64,000 bases of DNA, from positions 1 to 64,000 of the forward strand of contig CAJUTV010000009.1 in assembly GCA_910589305.1 (NCBI GenBank), written 5' to 3'. The stretch's first letter is position 1, and every line of letters starts with the position of its first letter. This DNA is from an uncultured Lachnospira sp. Its GTDB lineage: Bacteria > Bacillota > Clostridia > Lachnospirales > Lachnospiraceae. Shown here in pieces: positions 37,958-46,809 of this stretch. A model generated the notes under the pieces. That model had not been told where the DNA came from and ran no database searches. It was given only the letters and a program-made list of their open reading frames with translations. The position numbers and the translations under genes are program-made.

Positions 37958-38233
37958 ATGAAAAAATCATTTTATGGCAGTTTGTGTTATAAGGGAATAA
38001 GAGGCGGAGCAATTTTTATTACAGATAATGCTATCATTTATAAAAATCAAACATTGACACTTCCAGATGAATATAAAAATATAATAATACCTTTTTGTGA
38101 AATTAAAGAAATTAAAAATGGCTGGACATTGCTATTTCCAGCCATTATTATATATCTTAAAAATCAAAATACATATAAATTTATTATTTTTAATCGAAAT
38201 AAATTTTTGACCACACTAAAACATTTATTATAA
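37958..38233 (+). CDS. Small hypothetical protein, PH/GRAM-like
   Basis: This 91-residue protein has alternating strands (AIFITDNAIIYKN, IIPFCEIKEIKNG) and a short hydrophobic run (WTLLFPAIIIYL), with a final helix. The pattern recalls bacterial PH-like/GRAM domains, but I cannot assign a family. It follows the peptidase gene by 27 bases and has AAGGGAG upstream of the ATG. Confidence 0.55.
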   Translation: MKKSFYGSLCYKGIRGGAIFITDNAIIYKNQTLTLPDEYKNIIIPFCEIKEIKNGWTLLFPAIIIYLKNQNTYKFIIFNRNKFLTTLKHLL

Positions 38234-38275
38234 TAGAAAAGTTTAAGTTTGCAGGAGCAGTATTTTTTTCTATAT

Positions 38276-39025
38276 TTACATACCTGCCAGATGCTTAAGT
38301 AATATAACAGCATCACTAGAAGTAATTTGATAATCATTGTTTACATCACTGTTCCAGAAATTATAATCAATATTCATACCTGCTAAAACTTTCTTAAGAA
38401 TCACAGCATCTTGTATATTTACAGACCCATCATTATTGACATCACCATATTTACTAGCAGAAGCAAATTGAATAACAGAGTATTGTAAATTTTCTTTTCC
38501 ATCTTTATATAACATATTATCAAAAATTGTTTTTCCCAATGAAAAACTTACATTGGCAGTTGTCTTTGCTTTTAGTTTAAATTTCATAATAAGAACATCT
38601 TTTTCATGTTCTGTTATATAAGGGGTATCTGAATTTAAACCAATACATTTGACAGTGTTTGTAAGTTCATCATAGTTGGCAGATTGGGATGAATCTGTGT
38701 TAATAAATAGAGGAATGTCATCATTATCCTCAGCAGTATTTACAAAATCCACAAATTCATAGATATCTGTATCAATAGGTATTTCAACTTGGATGCCACT
38801 GACTAATGGATTGATATCATCATATATGGTTGATTGAAAATGTTTTACAGTCACACAGACTGTAAGAATATCATCAGCATTTACAATTTCTTTATCGGCA
38901 GTAATACTTATAATAATATCAAACATAGCTGCATTGGCAGTTTGAATGGTTGTATATGTAATACAATAAATAACAGTAATAGCAGCTATAATGCAGGATA
39001 TTATTCGTTTTACTATCTTTTTCAT
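38276..39025 (-). CDS. Secreted cohesin-like plus dockerin protein
   Basis: This 249-residue protein has an N-terminal signal segment (1-33), a beta domain resembling cohesin (about 35-185, with DDILTVCVTVKHF and KDVLIMKFKLKA) and a C-terminal type I dockerin (191-249). The dockerin has two calcium-binding repeats: DVNNDGSVNIQDAVILKKVL and DVNNDYQITSSDAVILLKHL. Dockerins bind cohesins on scaffold proteins, so a protein with both may be a small adaptor or may self-associate. No catalytic domain is present. It is convergent with the preceding small gene. Confidence 0.75.
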   Translation of the reverse strand: MKKIVKRIISCIIAAITVIYCITYTTIQTANAAMFDIIISITADKEIVNADDILTVCVTVKHFQSTIYDDINPLVSGIQVEIPIDTDIYEFVDFVNTAEDNDDIPLFINTDSSQSANYDELTNTVKCIGLNSDTPYITEHEKDVLIMKFKLKAKTTANVSFSLGKTIFDNMLYKDGKENLQYSVIQFASASKYGDVNNDGSVNIQDAVILKKVLAGMNIDYNFWNSDVNNDYQITSSDAVILLKHLAGM

Positions 39026-39360
39026 AAATCCTCCATGTCAAGTAATTTTGTTGTGCAAATAATCAATTGAATAAAAGGATTATTCACAGAAAGCCTATAT
39101 TTTGCTGATTATTAAACAATACAGTAATATAAGCTTTCAGTAGACACTTTATGTATTGTATCATTTTTATGTAACAGATGTAAAGAATGAAGCAGCAATA
39201 ATTTGTGGCAATATTAGACATAAGAAGCAAAAGCTTTTTGCTTCATTGGCATGGCATTAACATTAAATATTTTATAGAAATAAAAACTTGGAACTTGCGT
39301 TCTTTTTTTTGATACGTTATAATTGCTGAATGTAAAATAATTACAGGAAGGAGTTTTCGT
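39026..39360. other. 335-bp divergent intergenic region
   Basis: This region lies between the dockerin gene (-) and the metallohydrolase gene (+). It holds a GAAGCAAAA/TTGCTTC hairpin near 39225 and the promoter at 39295-39323. A promoter for the dockerin gene must lie near 39040-39110, but I could not define it. Confidence 0.4.
39295..39323 (+). promoter_or_regulatory. Sigma-A promoter of the metallohydrolase gene
   Basis: TTGCGT (39295-39300), 17 nt and TATAAT (39318-39323) form a strong match. The site lies 38 bases before the ATG, which has its own AGGAAGGAG site. Confidence 0.6.
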
Positions 39361-40293
39361 ATGAAGAAAAAGCTAATTGCGTTATTAGTTATGTTATCGC
39401 TTATTTTCACAGGATGTAATGTTAATGTTAGTGTTGACGATACAGGTATTCATTTTCATAATGTGGATTCCACACAAAATGATTCTATGCAAAGCGTAAG
39501 TGATAAGCTAGAAATACACTATATTGATATCGGTCAAGGGGATGCAACACTTATCAAATGTGGTGAACATGCGATGCTTATTGATGCAGGTGAAAATGAT
39601 AAGGGAACAGAAGTTCAGGATTACTTGGAAAGTCAAAATATCAAAAAATTGGATTATTTGATATCGACACACCCAGATAGCGACCATGAAGGGGGTGTTG
39701 ATGTTATTATATATAAATTTGACTGTGATAAAATTATTATGCCTGATTATAAGAAAACAACAAAAACACATAGAGATGTGATTGCTGCAATGGAGTCAAA
39801 AAATTATTCGGTTACAGAACCTATTGTTGGACATCAATATTCATTTGGAGAAGCTGAATTTACCATTATTGCGCCAAATGATACATATAAAAGCTCTAAT
39901 AATAGTTCTGTTGGCATTATATTAAAACATGGCGATAATAAATTTTTATTTACAGGTGATGCAGAAGAGGAAGCAGAGAGTGATATTGTAGATAATGGTA
40001 TTGATATTGACTGTGATATATATCAGGTAGGACATCATGGCAGTAGGTCGTCTTCTTCTGAAAAATTTTTGAATGCGGCATCACCTGCGTATGCGGTTAT
40101 AAGCTGTGGTGAGGGGAATGATTATGGACATCCACATGCCGCTACAATGAATGAGTTTAGAATGAGAGGAATTAAAGTTTTTAGAACGGATTTACAAGGT
40201 ACGATTGTGGCTACTTCGGATGGAAGTACCATAACATTTAATATGTCACCAGATGAAAGCTGGCTGACAGGTGATGCTGTTAAATCAAAATAA
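39361..40293 (+). CDS. ComEC-like metallo-beta-lactamase fold lipoprotein
   Basis: This 310-residue protein has a lipoprotein signal with the lipobox FTGC at residues 16-19 and a metallo-beta-lactamase domain of the competence ComEC type. Metal ligands are in STHPDSDHEGG near residue 102 and in VGHHGSRSSS near residue 222, plus FTGDAEEE near residue 198. The ComEC membrane parts are absent. Extracellular nuclease or phosphodiesterase activity is plausible but not shown. It is monocistronic behind its own promoter. Confidence 0.9.
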   Translation: MKKKLIALLVMLSLIFTGCNVNVSVDDTGIHFHNVDSTQNDSMQSVSDKLEIHYIDIGQGDATLIKCGEHAMLIDAGENDKGTEVQDYLESQNIKKLDYLISTHPDSDHEGGVDVIIYKFDCDKIIMPDYKKTTKTHRDVIAAMESKNYSVTEPIVGHQYSFGEAEFTIIAPNDTYKSSNNSSVGIILKHGDNKFLFTGDAEEEAESDIVDNGIDIDCDIYQVGHHGSRSSSSEKFLNAASPAYAVISCGEGNDYGHPHAATMNEFRMRGIKVFRTDLQGTIVATSDGSTITFNMSPDESWLTGDAVKSK

Positions 40294-40394
40294 GAGTAAT
40301 AATATAAATCACTAAATAAAGAGTTTTACCATATGAAAAATATAGTATAAAAATATATTTAAAATCATTCAATAACAGATATTGAATAATATGC

Positions 40395-43079
40395 TTAGAG
40401 AGGTTTATTTAAATAAGTTTCTCGAATATATTGTTCCATATCTGTTATTTCTTGTAAAAATTCTCTAGCGGATACAAGTTGGCATCCTTGTCCGATAATA
40501 ATAATTTGTTCTTGTCCGTCTGATGTTGCAACCCGCACATGATGATTTTGTCCATGTTGATGAGCAAATTTTTCAATAAAACGGTCTGCTGTCTCAGCTT
40601 CTTTTGTATATACAACATGAATATTGTTATAATTTAATAATTCTGTATCGTGACCTTTTACCCTATATGCATCAAATACAACAATGAGTGTACATTTTGT
40701 CATAGCCTGATAATTGCAAAGAATATCTAAAAGTCGTCCGCGTGCGCTATCCATATTTACAGAGGCAAGTTCTTTTAGTTCGTCCCACGCATATATAATA
40801 TTGTACCCATCAACTAAAAGATAGTGTTCTTTAGAAATTTGTGATTTCTTTTTATGTGCAGAAGCAGCTTGTGAAGTGTGTTGTCCATTATCTTCCGATG
40901 AAATACTATTTGATGAAGAATAATTATATTTTTGAACAGAAGAGGCTTTTTTCCACTTCTTTTTGGCAGAATTAGAGCTGTTAGCATAATAAGTTTGATT
41001 TAATATGGATTCAATTTCGTCAAGTCCAATTGGTTCATTTGATACAGTGCGGCTTGTCTGCTTTGAATTACTTAAAAATGTATTGTTTTGTGTTTGTCCG
41101 CTTCTTTGGGCTAGGACACTTTCAAGATGCATACGCTCAAATACTTTATTCCATAACACAATTTCTCCAGCGCCATGACTGCAAAATACAGAATCAGATG
41201 GATTTAAAGTATCCTTATTAGCATCGTAACCAATACGCTCAAGAACTTCATCGGTATTGTGGCATGGTTTATAGCCTGCCATTGTGCAGCTTACGGTGCC
41301 AGTTCCCTTTGTGTAAGCAATTACTTCTATTTGATATTCACCAAATTCAGATACAGGCACAATTCCTGTAATAGTAGAAAATTCATGGTTATTTATATTA
41401 TTAGAATCATTATTTTGTGAACTGAGTTCAAAATTTCCTGTATTTTGTGAACTGAGTTCAAAATCTGCTTTCATTCGTTCTAAATCGGTCATAGCCCTTC
41501 CTACACATGCTGTTGGAAGGGTTAGTGTAAATTGATAAAAAGGTTCTAGCAATACACAATCAGCTTGCATCAAACCTTGTCGAATAGCGCGATAAGTAGC
41601 TTGTCTAAAGTCGCCGCCTTCTGTGTGTTTTTGATGGGCGCGTCCTGCAACTAAAGTGATTTTTACGTCAGTAAGCGGAGAGCCGCTTAACACCCCTATA
41701 TGTGTTTTTTCAGAAATATGTGTTAAAATAAGTCGTTGCCAGTTTTTGTCTAATAAATTTTCTTGACAGTCAGCACAATAAGTAATCCCGCTTCCTTCTT
41801 CTCCTGGTTCAAGTATCAAATGCACTTCTGCGTAATGTCTTAAAGGTTCAAAATGTCCTACGCCTTCCACAGTATTGGATATTGTTTCTTTATATACAAT
41901 ATTTCCATGTTCAAAGGATACAGAAAGATTAAATCGTTCTTTAATAAGGTTTTGCAATACTTCTATTTGAACAGTTCCCATCAGTTGAACTTGGATTTCT
42001 CTTAAAAATTCATTCCATACAATATGAAGTTCAGGATGTTCTTCTTCAAGAAGTTTTAGTTTTGGAAGAGCTGCAAGTACGTCTGTGTTATCTAAAATGT
42101 TTAATTTGTAGGTAAGTACAGGCTCTAACATTGGTGTAATACAAGTTTTGTCACTTCCTAATGACATTCCAGCAGAGGTAGTCTCAAGACCAGTAACTGT
42201 ACAAATCATGCCAGGCGTTGCTTTATTGACAGTAATATATTTTTCGCCGGAATAAATACGAATTTGATTAATTTTTTCATTGTCACCAATTTGCATTTTC
42301 ACAGAAAGGGTACCGCCAGTTACTTTTAAATGGGTAAGCCTTGTCTTAGCAGTATCTCTTGATATTTTAAAAATTTTTGCGCCAAAATCCGCAGAATATA
42401 AATTACTTTCTGTGTAGGAAGTTATATGATTAATAAATTCGTCAATACCTGTTATTTTTAGAGCAGAACCAAAAAAGCAAGGAAAGAGTTTGCGCTGTTT
42501 TATAAGTTGTTTTATAGAATTGTTTGATATTGTTTCTCCATTGAGAAAGGTATCAAGAAGCTGCTCATCACATAGAGCAATTTCTTCTTGGCAACATTCA
42601 GAGTTTGGATATGAAAAGTCAATAATAGAAGTTGACAGTTTGTTTTTTAATTGTTCAAGAACTCTTGACCGATTAGCAGTTGGTTGGTCTATTTTATTGA
42701 CAAATATAAATGTGGGAATTTTATATCTTGCAAGAAGTCGCCAAAGTGTTTCGGTGTGCGATTGGATACCATCTGTAGCGCTTATGATAAGAATTGCATA
42801 GTCAAGAACTTGAAGTGTACGTTCCATCTCAGCGGAAAAATCAACGTGACCGGGTGTGTCAAGAAGGGTATAGGTACAATTGTTTATTGTCATAATTGCT
42901 TGCTTTGAAAATATAGTAATTCCTCTGTCACGTTCTTGATAATTGGTATCAAGAAAAGTATTTTTATTATCGACACGTCCTAATGTTCTTATTGTTTTGC
43001 TTTTATATAACATAGCTTCTGCAAGTGTAGTTTTACCTGAATCTACATGAGCCAGCATACCTATACATATATTATCCAC
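40395..43079 (-). CDS. TetM/EF-G-like GTPase fused to a YacP/Rae1-type NYN nuclease
   Basis: This 894-residue protein has a TetM/TetO-like ribosomal protection factor (1-650): G1 AHVDSGKTT at residues 10-18, DTPGHVD near residue 75, NKID near residue 130, then EF-G domains II-V. A Ser/Asn/Gln-rich linker (about 655-750) and a NYN domain (752-894) follow. The NYN acids D757, D803, D832 and D854 are in place. In B. subtilis, YacP (Rae1) cuts mRNA in the ribosomal A site. The fusion would carry such a nuclease to that site. A small tandem repeat (FELSSQN twice) lies near residue 545. It starts with GTG behind AGAAGGG. Tetracycline resistance is possible but unproven. Confidence 0.88.
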   Translation of the reverse strand: MDNICIGMLAHVDSGKTTLAEAMLYKSKTIRTLGRVDNKNTFLDTNYQERDRGITIFSKQAIMTINNCTYTLLDTPGHVDFSAEMERTLQVLDYAILIISATDGIQSHTETLWRLLARYKIPTFIFVNKIDQPTANRSRVLEQLKNKLSTSIIDFSYPNSECCQEEIALCDEQLLDTFLNGETISNNSIKQLIKQRKLFPCFFGSALKITGIDEFINHITSYTESNLYSADFGAKIFKISRDTAKTRLTHLKVTGGTLSVKMQIGDNEKINQIRIYSGEKYITVNKATPGMICTVTGLETTSAGMSLGSDKTCITPMLEPVLTYKLNILDNTDVLAALPKLKLLEEEHPELHIVWNEFLREIQVQLMGTVQIEVLQNLIKERFNLSVSFEHGNIVYKETISNTVEGVGHFEPLRHYAEVHLILEPGEEGSGITYCADCQENLLDKNWQRLILTHISEKTHIGVLSGSPLTDVKITLVAGRAHQKHTEGGDFRQATYRAIRQGLMQADCVLLEPFYQFTLTLPTACVGRAMTDLERMKADFELSSQNTGNFELSSQNNDSNNINNHEFSTITGIVPVSEFGEYQIEVIAYTKGTGTVSCTMAGYKPCHNTDEVLERIGYDANKDTLNPSDSVFCSHGAGEIVLWNKVFERMHLESVLAQRSGQTQNNTFLSNSKQTSRTVSNEPIGLDEIESILNQTYYANSSNSAKKKWKKASSVQKYNYSSSNSISSEDNGQHTSQAASAHKKKSQISKEHYLLVDGYNIIYAWDELKELASVNMDSARGRLLDILCNYQAMTKCTLIVVFDAYRVKGHDTELLNYNNIHVVYTKEAETADRFIEKFAHQHGQNHHVRVATSDGQEQIIIIGQGCQLVSAREFLQEITDMEQYIRETYLNKPL

Positions 43080-43138
43080 AGTAATCCCTTCTGCTATATA
43101 TTACGATTTATACAGCATATATTAAAAATGATAAAAAT
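43080..43138. other. Leader of the GTPase-NYN gene
   Basis: AT-rich sequence carrying the AGAAGGG ribosome binding site of the reverse-strand gene and ending at the multi-hairpin repeat. The repeat therefore lies in or near the 5' leader of that gene. Confidence 0.4.
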
Positions 43139-43299
43139 TAACCTCATCAAGGAAGTCCCCCACTTCAATGCTGCAAAGGCATAAGTGGGGGTGGGGACTT
43201 GCTTGTTTCAGTGGGAGTATAAGCTCCCACTGAAAAGCTACGATAGTAGCTATGAGGTTATGAGCAAGTAGTGTAGCGGATTGCGAATATCCGCTTAAC
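43139..43299 (+). repeat. Multi-hairpin dispersed repeat, fullest copy
   Basis: The 122-bp core is bounded by TAACCTCAT (43139-43147) and its exact complement ATGAGGTTA (43252-43260). Inside are CCCCCACTT/AAGTGGGGG (43157-43165 with 43183-43191), a perfect 12-bp stem (43206-43217 with 43224-43235) and GCTAC/GTAGC (43237-43250). A 39-nt tail with GCGGAT/ATCCGC follows. There is no coding capacity. It is either a miniature transposable element or a structured RNA. Confidence 0.8.
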
Positions 43300-43490
43300 T
43301 ATAATTATAAAATAAAATATATTTTCAATCAAGTATAACATGTACAATTTTATTAAAATAAATATATAGTTAAATTATTTTTAATAATAGATTGTAATAT
43401 TGATTTCATAACAAAAATTATTTATAATAATAAGGATTGTTTTTTATATTTTTGTTAAATGATTTTTACACATTAACATGGAGGAATAGT
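43300..43490. other. AT-rich gap between two repeats
   Basis: Low-complexity A/T sequence. It ends with CATGGAGGAATAGT, a good ribosome binding site for the GTG at 43491. A promoter for the reductase must lie here but is not distinct. Confidence 0.4.
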
Positions 43491-43580
43491 GTGAAAAATA
43501 ATACGAATGCACTTATTTTTCACAAAACAAATAAGCTTGTTGATGTATTCCTACACCACGTTTCGGAATGGAGGATTAAT
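43491..43580 (+). repeat. Leader repeat with in-frame upstream GTG start, copy 2
   Basis: GTGAAAAATAA (43491-43501) pairs perfectly with 43513-43523 across an 11-nt loop. The GTG has GGAGG 6-7 nt upstream, and the frame is open into the next gene, giving a 30-residue extension ending VSEWRINM, like copy 1 at 27277. A second possible stem, ATTCC/GGAAT, abuts the AATGGAGG site of the downstream ATG. Confidence 0.6.
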
Positions 43581-44696
43581 ATGAAAAAATTAGGTTTTGG
43601 TACAATGAGGCTTCCTCTTTACAATTTTGAAGATAAAACATCAATTAATCAAGAATTGTTTAATCAGATGGTTGATTATTTTTTAGAGTCAGGGTTTACA
43701 TATTTTGATACAGCATATCCATACCATGATAGAATGTCTGAGGATGCATGTAAAAAAGCATTGGCAGACCGACATAGCAGACAATCTTATATTTTTGCCG
43801 ATAAGATGCCAACAATATTAGTTAAGTCGCCAGAGGAATACCCAATGTATTTTTCACAGCAATTAGAAAAAACAGGCGTTGGATATTTTGATTATTATTT
43901 AATGCACAATATGGGGCGTGACCGATATGCAAAGACTTCAAAATTTGGAGGTTTTGAATTTGCTTTAAGGAAAAAGGAAGAAGGTCTAATAAAAAACTTT
44001 GGTTTTTCCTTCCATGATGATGCCAAAACATTAGATATGATTTTAACCCAACATCCAGAAGTGGATTTTGTGCAGTTACAGATTAATTACTTAGATTGGG
44101 AAAATGATGTTATCCAGTCAAAAAAATGTTATGAAACTGCTGTTAAACATGGAAAACAAATTGTGGTAATGGAACCAGTAAAAGGAGGTACATTAGCAAG
44201 TTTGCCAAAAGAAGCTGTTAAATTGCTGCATGATTTTAATCCTGAGGTCTCTCCTGCATCATATGCCCTTCGTTTTGCTGCTTCTTTAGACAATGTGTTT
44301 ATGGTATTAAGCGGTATGAATGATATGGAACAGATGATAGAAAATACAGCGCTTATGAATGATATCAAACCTTTAAGTGCAGATGAGAAAAAGATTCTGT
44401 CAAAGGTGGTGGATATTATTAATACTTCTTGTGAAATTCCATGTACATCCTGCGGATATTGTATGGAAGTGTGTCCTAAAAATATTGCCATTCCTGGATT
44501 GTTTGGGGTTTATAATAATTATAAAATTAATGGCAATTTTTCTAATATGTATTATAATAGGGCAGTATACGAAAAAGGTCAGGCATCAGCGTGTATTGAG
44601 TGTCGTGCATGTGAAAAAAATTGTCCTCAACATATAGAAATTTCACAGGAGTTAAAAAAGATAAAACCATTTGAAAAAACGCCAAAAATAAATTAA
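43581..44696 (+). CDS. Aldo/keto reductase with C-terminal 4Fe-4S ferredoxin domain
   Basis: This 371-residue cytosolic oxidoreductase has a TIM barrel with the AKR residues in FDTAYPYHDR, FADKMP and YYLMHNMG, followed by two cysteine clusters: CTSCGYCMEVCP near residue 287 and CIECRACEKNCP near residue 337. Such enzymes are common in anaerobes and probably take electrons through two 4Fe-4S clusters; substrates are mostly unknown. The ATG at 43581 has GGAGG 7 nt upstream. The in-frame GTG at 43491 could yield a longer form. Confidence 0.9.
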   Translation: MKKLGFGTMRLPLYNFEDKTSINQELFNQMVDYFLESGFTYFDTAYPYHDRMSEDACKKALADRHSRQSYIFADKMPTILVKSPEEYPMYFSQQLEKTGVGYFDYYLMHNMGRDRYAKTSKFGGFEFALRKKEEGLIKNFGFSFHDDAKTLDMILTQHPEVDFVQLQINYLDWENDVIQSKKCYETAVKHGKQIVVMEPVKGGTLASLPKEAVKLLHDFNPEVSPASYALRFAASLDNVFMVLSGMNDMEQMIENTALMNDIKPLSADEKKILSKVVDIINTSCEIPCTSCGYCMEVCPKNIAIPGLFGVYNNYKINGNFSNMYYNRAVYEKGQASACIECRACEKNCPQHIEISQELKKIKPFEKTPKIN

Positions 44697-44725
44697 GTAA
44701 AAAGTATAGCAACAATTATATATTT

Positions 44726-44792
44726 TAACTTTATCAAGAAAGTCTCCATTTTAATTCTGTAGAGGCATAAGTGGAGACTTTCTTGTAATCTT
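44726..44792 (+). repeat. Diverged multi-hairpin repeat acting as terminator-like hairpin
   Basis: TAACTTTATCAAGAAAGTC matches the repeat's left end in altered form. AAGAAAGTCTCC (44736-44747) pairs perfectly with 44773-44784. The conserved GAGGCATAAGTGG loop segment is recognisable. It lies 30 bases after the reductase stop and may end its transcript. Confidence 0.6.
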
Positions 44793-44847
44793 ATTGCCTC
44801 TTTGAAGTATTTTTTGAATAGGCAAGTTGAATTTTTTACGGATAAAG

Positions 44848-45657
44848 TTAAATTGTAGAGTAAGAATATATAAACCAATTATCATTTATTTTTTCAAAAA
44901 GTATGCGGTAATGGACATCTTCCTGTTCTGTGTATCCATTTTTCAATGTTTTTGTCATTTTAAACTGAATGTCACATATAAAATGATTGTCATCGTACTG
45001 TCTCATATTGGTAACATTTTCTTCATCAAAAGTAAGATTTGTTGACTTTTTTGACCAGTGCAGCATCTCTGTTGATTTTACTAAAGCTTGATATGCTTTA
45101 CTTTCTGTTCTGGTTATTTTTTTCATATCTTGCAAATTTGCCATACCATTAAAAAAATATAAGTAATATTCAAATTTGTCCAGTGCTTCTTTTGCTAACG
45201 TTTCATTATATTGATATGCTGCAGATATGTAATTATTATTATCAATAGGTGTTAATGGATTATCCAATGCATCTTTTACCATAAGTGTATCTACATTGGC
45301 AATAGATATTGTGTAAGTACATTTATTTGCTTCTATACCTGTAAGTTCTGTTAAATCGTCACATACTGTATCGTTTTTTGTTGAAATTAAAGAAGGAGTA
45401 ATTAATTCACCATTAATGTATATTTTCATAAAACCATCAGCAATAATAGTTTTGTCTTTTTTTCGATGTTCTTCAGCAATGGATGCTTCTTCTTCATGTT
45501 TTTTTTGTGCTTCCTCACGGCTTTGTTGTTCTTCTTGTTTTTTAGCTTCATAGTTTATTTGGTATTTTGACAATGAATTCCACTCTAAAACACAAATAAC
45601 GAATATGATTAAGAGTAAGACGCAATTATATAGAATAAGTCCATGCTTAAATTTCAT
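44848..45657 (-). CDS. Hypothetical membrane-anchored extracellular protein
   Basis: This 269-residue protein has an N-terminal anchor (8-25), a Glu/Lys/Gln-rich coiled coil (35-70) and an exported mostly polar domain. The C-terminal part (TFDEENVTNMRQYDDNHFICDIQFKM... DNWFIYSYST) resembles an NTF2-like or SnoaL-type cone fold, as in other small surface proteins of Clostridia. I do not recognise a named family. It is followed on the same strand, upstream in transcription, by the phosphodiester glycosidase gene with a 114-base gap. Confidence 0.6.
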   Translation of the reverse strand: MKFKHGLILYNCVLLLIIFVICVLEWNSLSKYQINYEAKKQEEQQSREEAQKKHEEEASIAEEHRKKDKTIIADGFMKIYINGELITPSLISTKNDTVCDDLTELTGIEANKCTYTISIANVDTLMVKDALDNPLTPIDNNNYISAAYQYNETLAKEALDKFEYYLYFFNGMANLQDMKKITRTESKAYQALVKSTEMLHWSKKSTNLTFDEENVTNMRQYDDNHFICDIQFKMTKTLKNGYTEQEDVHYRILFEKINDNWFIYSYSTI

Positions 45658-45771
45658 TATAATCCTCCAAATTTATTCCCACACACAAATGTGTATATTT
45701 ATATATAGGAGTAAAACTCACAATTTTACAATATATTTAAGTTACTACACAGTTATAATTTATGGTATATA

Positions 45772-46809
45772 TTACTTAACAAGGATGCAGGTTGGCATAT
45801 TTCGCGGACCGGAAAGAGAAGCGCATGAATTTAAAAGCTCGCCTTTATAAAACATCATACTTGAACTTCCACCATCAAGATTAGCGGCATTGACAGCACC
45901 AAAACGCAGCATAACATCAGCAATATCCTCATAGGAAGCACCAAAACTTGAACTTTGTCTGCCATCAATAACAAGTAATAATATAGTTCCGTCTGCTTTT
46001 TGTCCAATAGCTGTGCGGGGATTTAATCCGCCGCTTTGGGAGGCTTCAGTAGCTTGTCCATTAATTACAAGAATGGGACCAAAAGAAACGGCATCTCGTA
46101 TGCCGCTGTCAATAGCTTGTTGTCCTGTCATATTGCCAACAATTAAAACATTTTCATTATTCATACCTATAATATTATATTTTTGATTGCGACTGCCATA
46201 TTTTAGTTCACCTTCTGACATAACAATACCAATGGGAATACCACCATTTCCAATACCGTTAGGGTCATCAAATCCTCCTGCATTTGTTGCAGCGACAGCC
46301 CCATAAGATTCCATCATTTCTGAAATTTTGCGACCAGCGACATTAGAGGAATATGAACTAGAGGAAGTACCAACAATCACTCTTGAAGGGTCTTTGATAG
46401 ACATCATATAACCTTTAAAAGTAGAACCATGAATTTTCTCTATAATAATTCCATCTTCTTGAATGATAATATTTTCATTATCCTCTATATTCTCATTATC
46501 TTTATTATTTTCATTATCATTCGTATCCGTTTCATCTTCATCGTCAATATTAATCAGTGAAGTATCAACAAAATCAGTGACATCAATATTCTTTTTTTGT
46601 TCAATATCTTTAATTTCATCAGCACTGCAATATATATTAGCAAGGAATTTAACAGCGCTGGTTTCTCTTACGGACATTACAAATAACTCTTTTGCACGAG
46701 AAGATGGACCATTAACACAAATCCACATAATACAGTATAGAGCAAGAACAATTAGAATTACAGTGTTTCCTAAAATAATAAGTGTTCTTAAAAGAATTTT
46801 TTTTGTCAA
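45772..46809 (-). CDS. Phosphodiester glycosidase family protein (NAGPA-like)
   Basis: This 345-residue protein has an N-terminal anchor (8-30), an Asp/Glu/Asn-rich linker (75-115) and a phosphodiester glycosidase domain (PF09992). Landmarks are SYGAVAATNAGGF near residue 168, NPRTAIGQKADGTILLLVIDGRQ near residue 268 (family core) and NLDGGSSSMMFY near residue 315. The family cleaves sugar phosphodiesters and is common in exopolysaccharide contexts. It may trim wall glycan outside the cell. A GGAGG site precedes the ATG. Confidence 0.88.
   Translation of the reverse strand: MTKKILLRTLIILGNTVILIVLALYCIMWICVNGPSSRAKELFVMSVRETSAVKFLANIYCSADEIKDIEQKKNIDVTDFVDTSLINIDDEDETDTNDNENNKDNENIEDNENIIIQEDGIIIEKIHGSTFKGYMMSIKDPSRVIVGTSSSSYSSNVAGRKISEMMESYGAVAATNAGGFDDPNGIGNGGIPIGIVMSEGELKYGSRNQKYNIIGMNNENVLIVGNMTGQQAIDSGIRDAVSFGPILVINGQATEASQSGGLNPRTAIGQKADGTILLLVIDGRQSSSFGASYEDIADVMLRFGAVNAANLDGGSSSMMFYKGELLNSCASLSGPRNMPTCILVK

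Noticed and set aside
41404..41460. Tandem direct repeat inside the GTPase-NYN gene
   Set aside because: Two copies of a short coding unit (FELSSQN) in frame; a small internal duplication, not a mobile element.
43139..43299. End of an IS200/IS605-type transposon
   Set aside because: The hairpins are suggestive, but exact terminal inverted repeats and no transposase or TnpB frame argue against a firm call; left as an open possibility.
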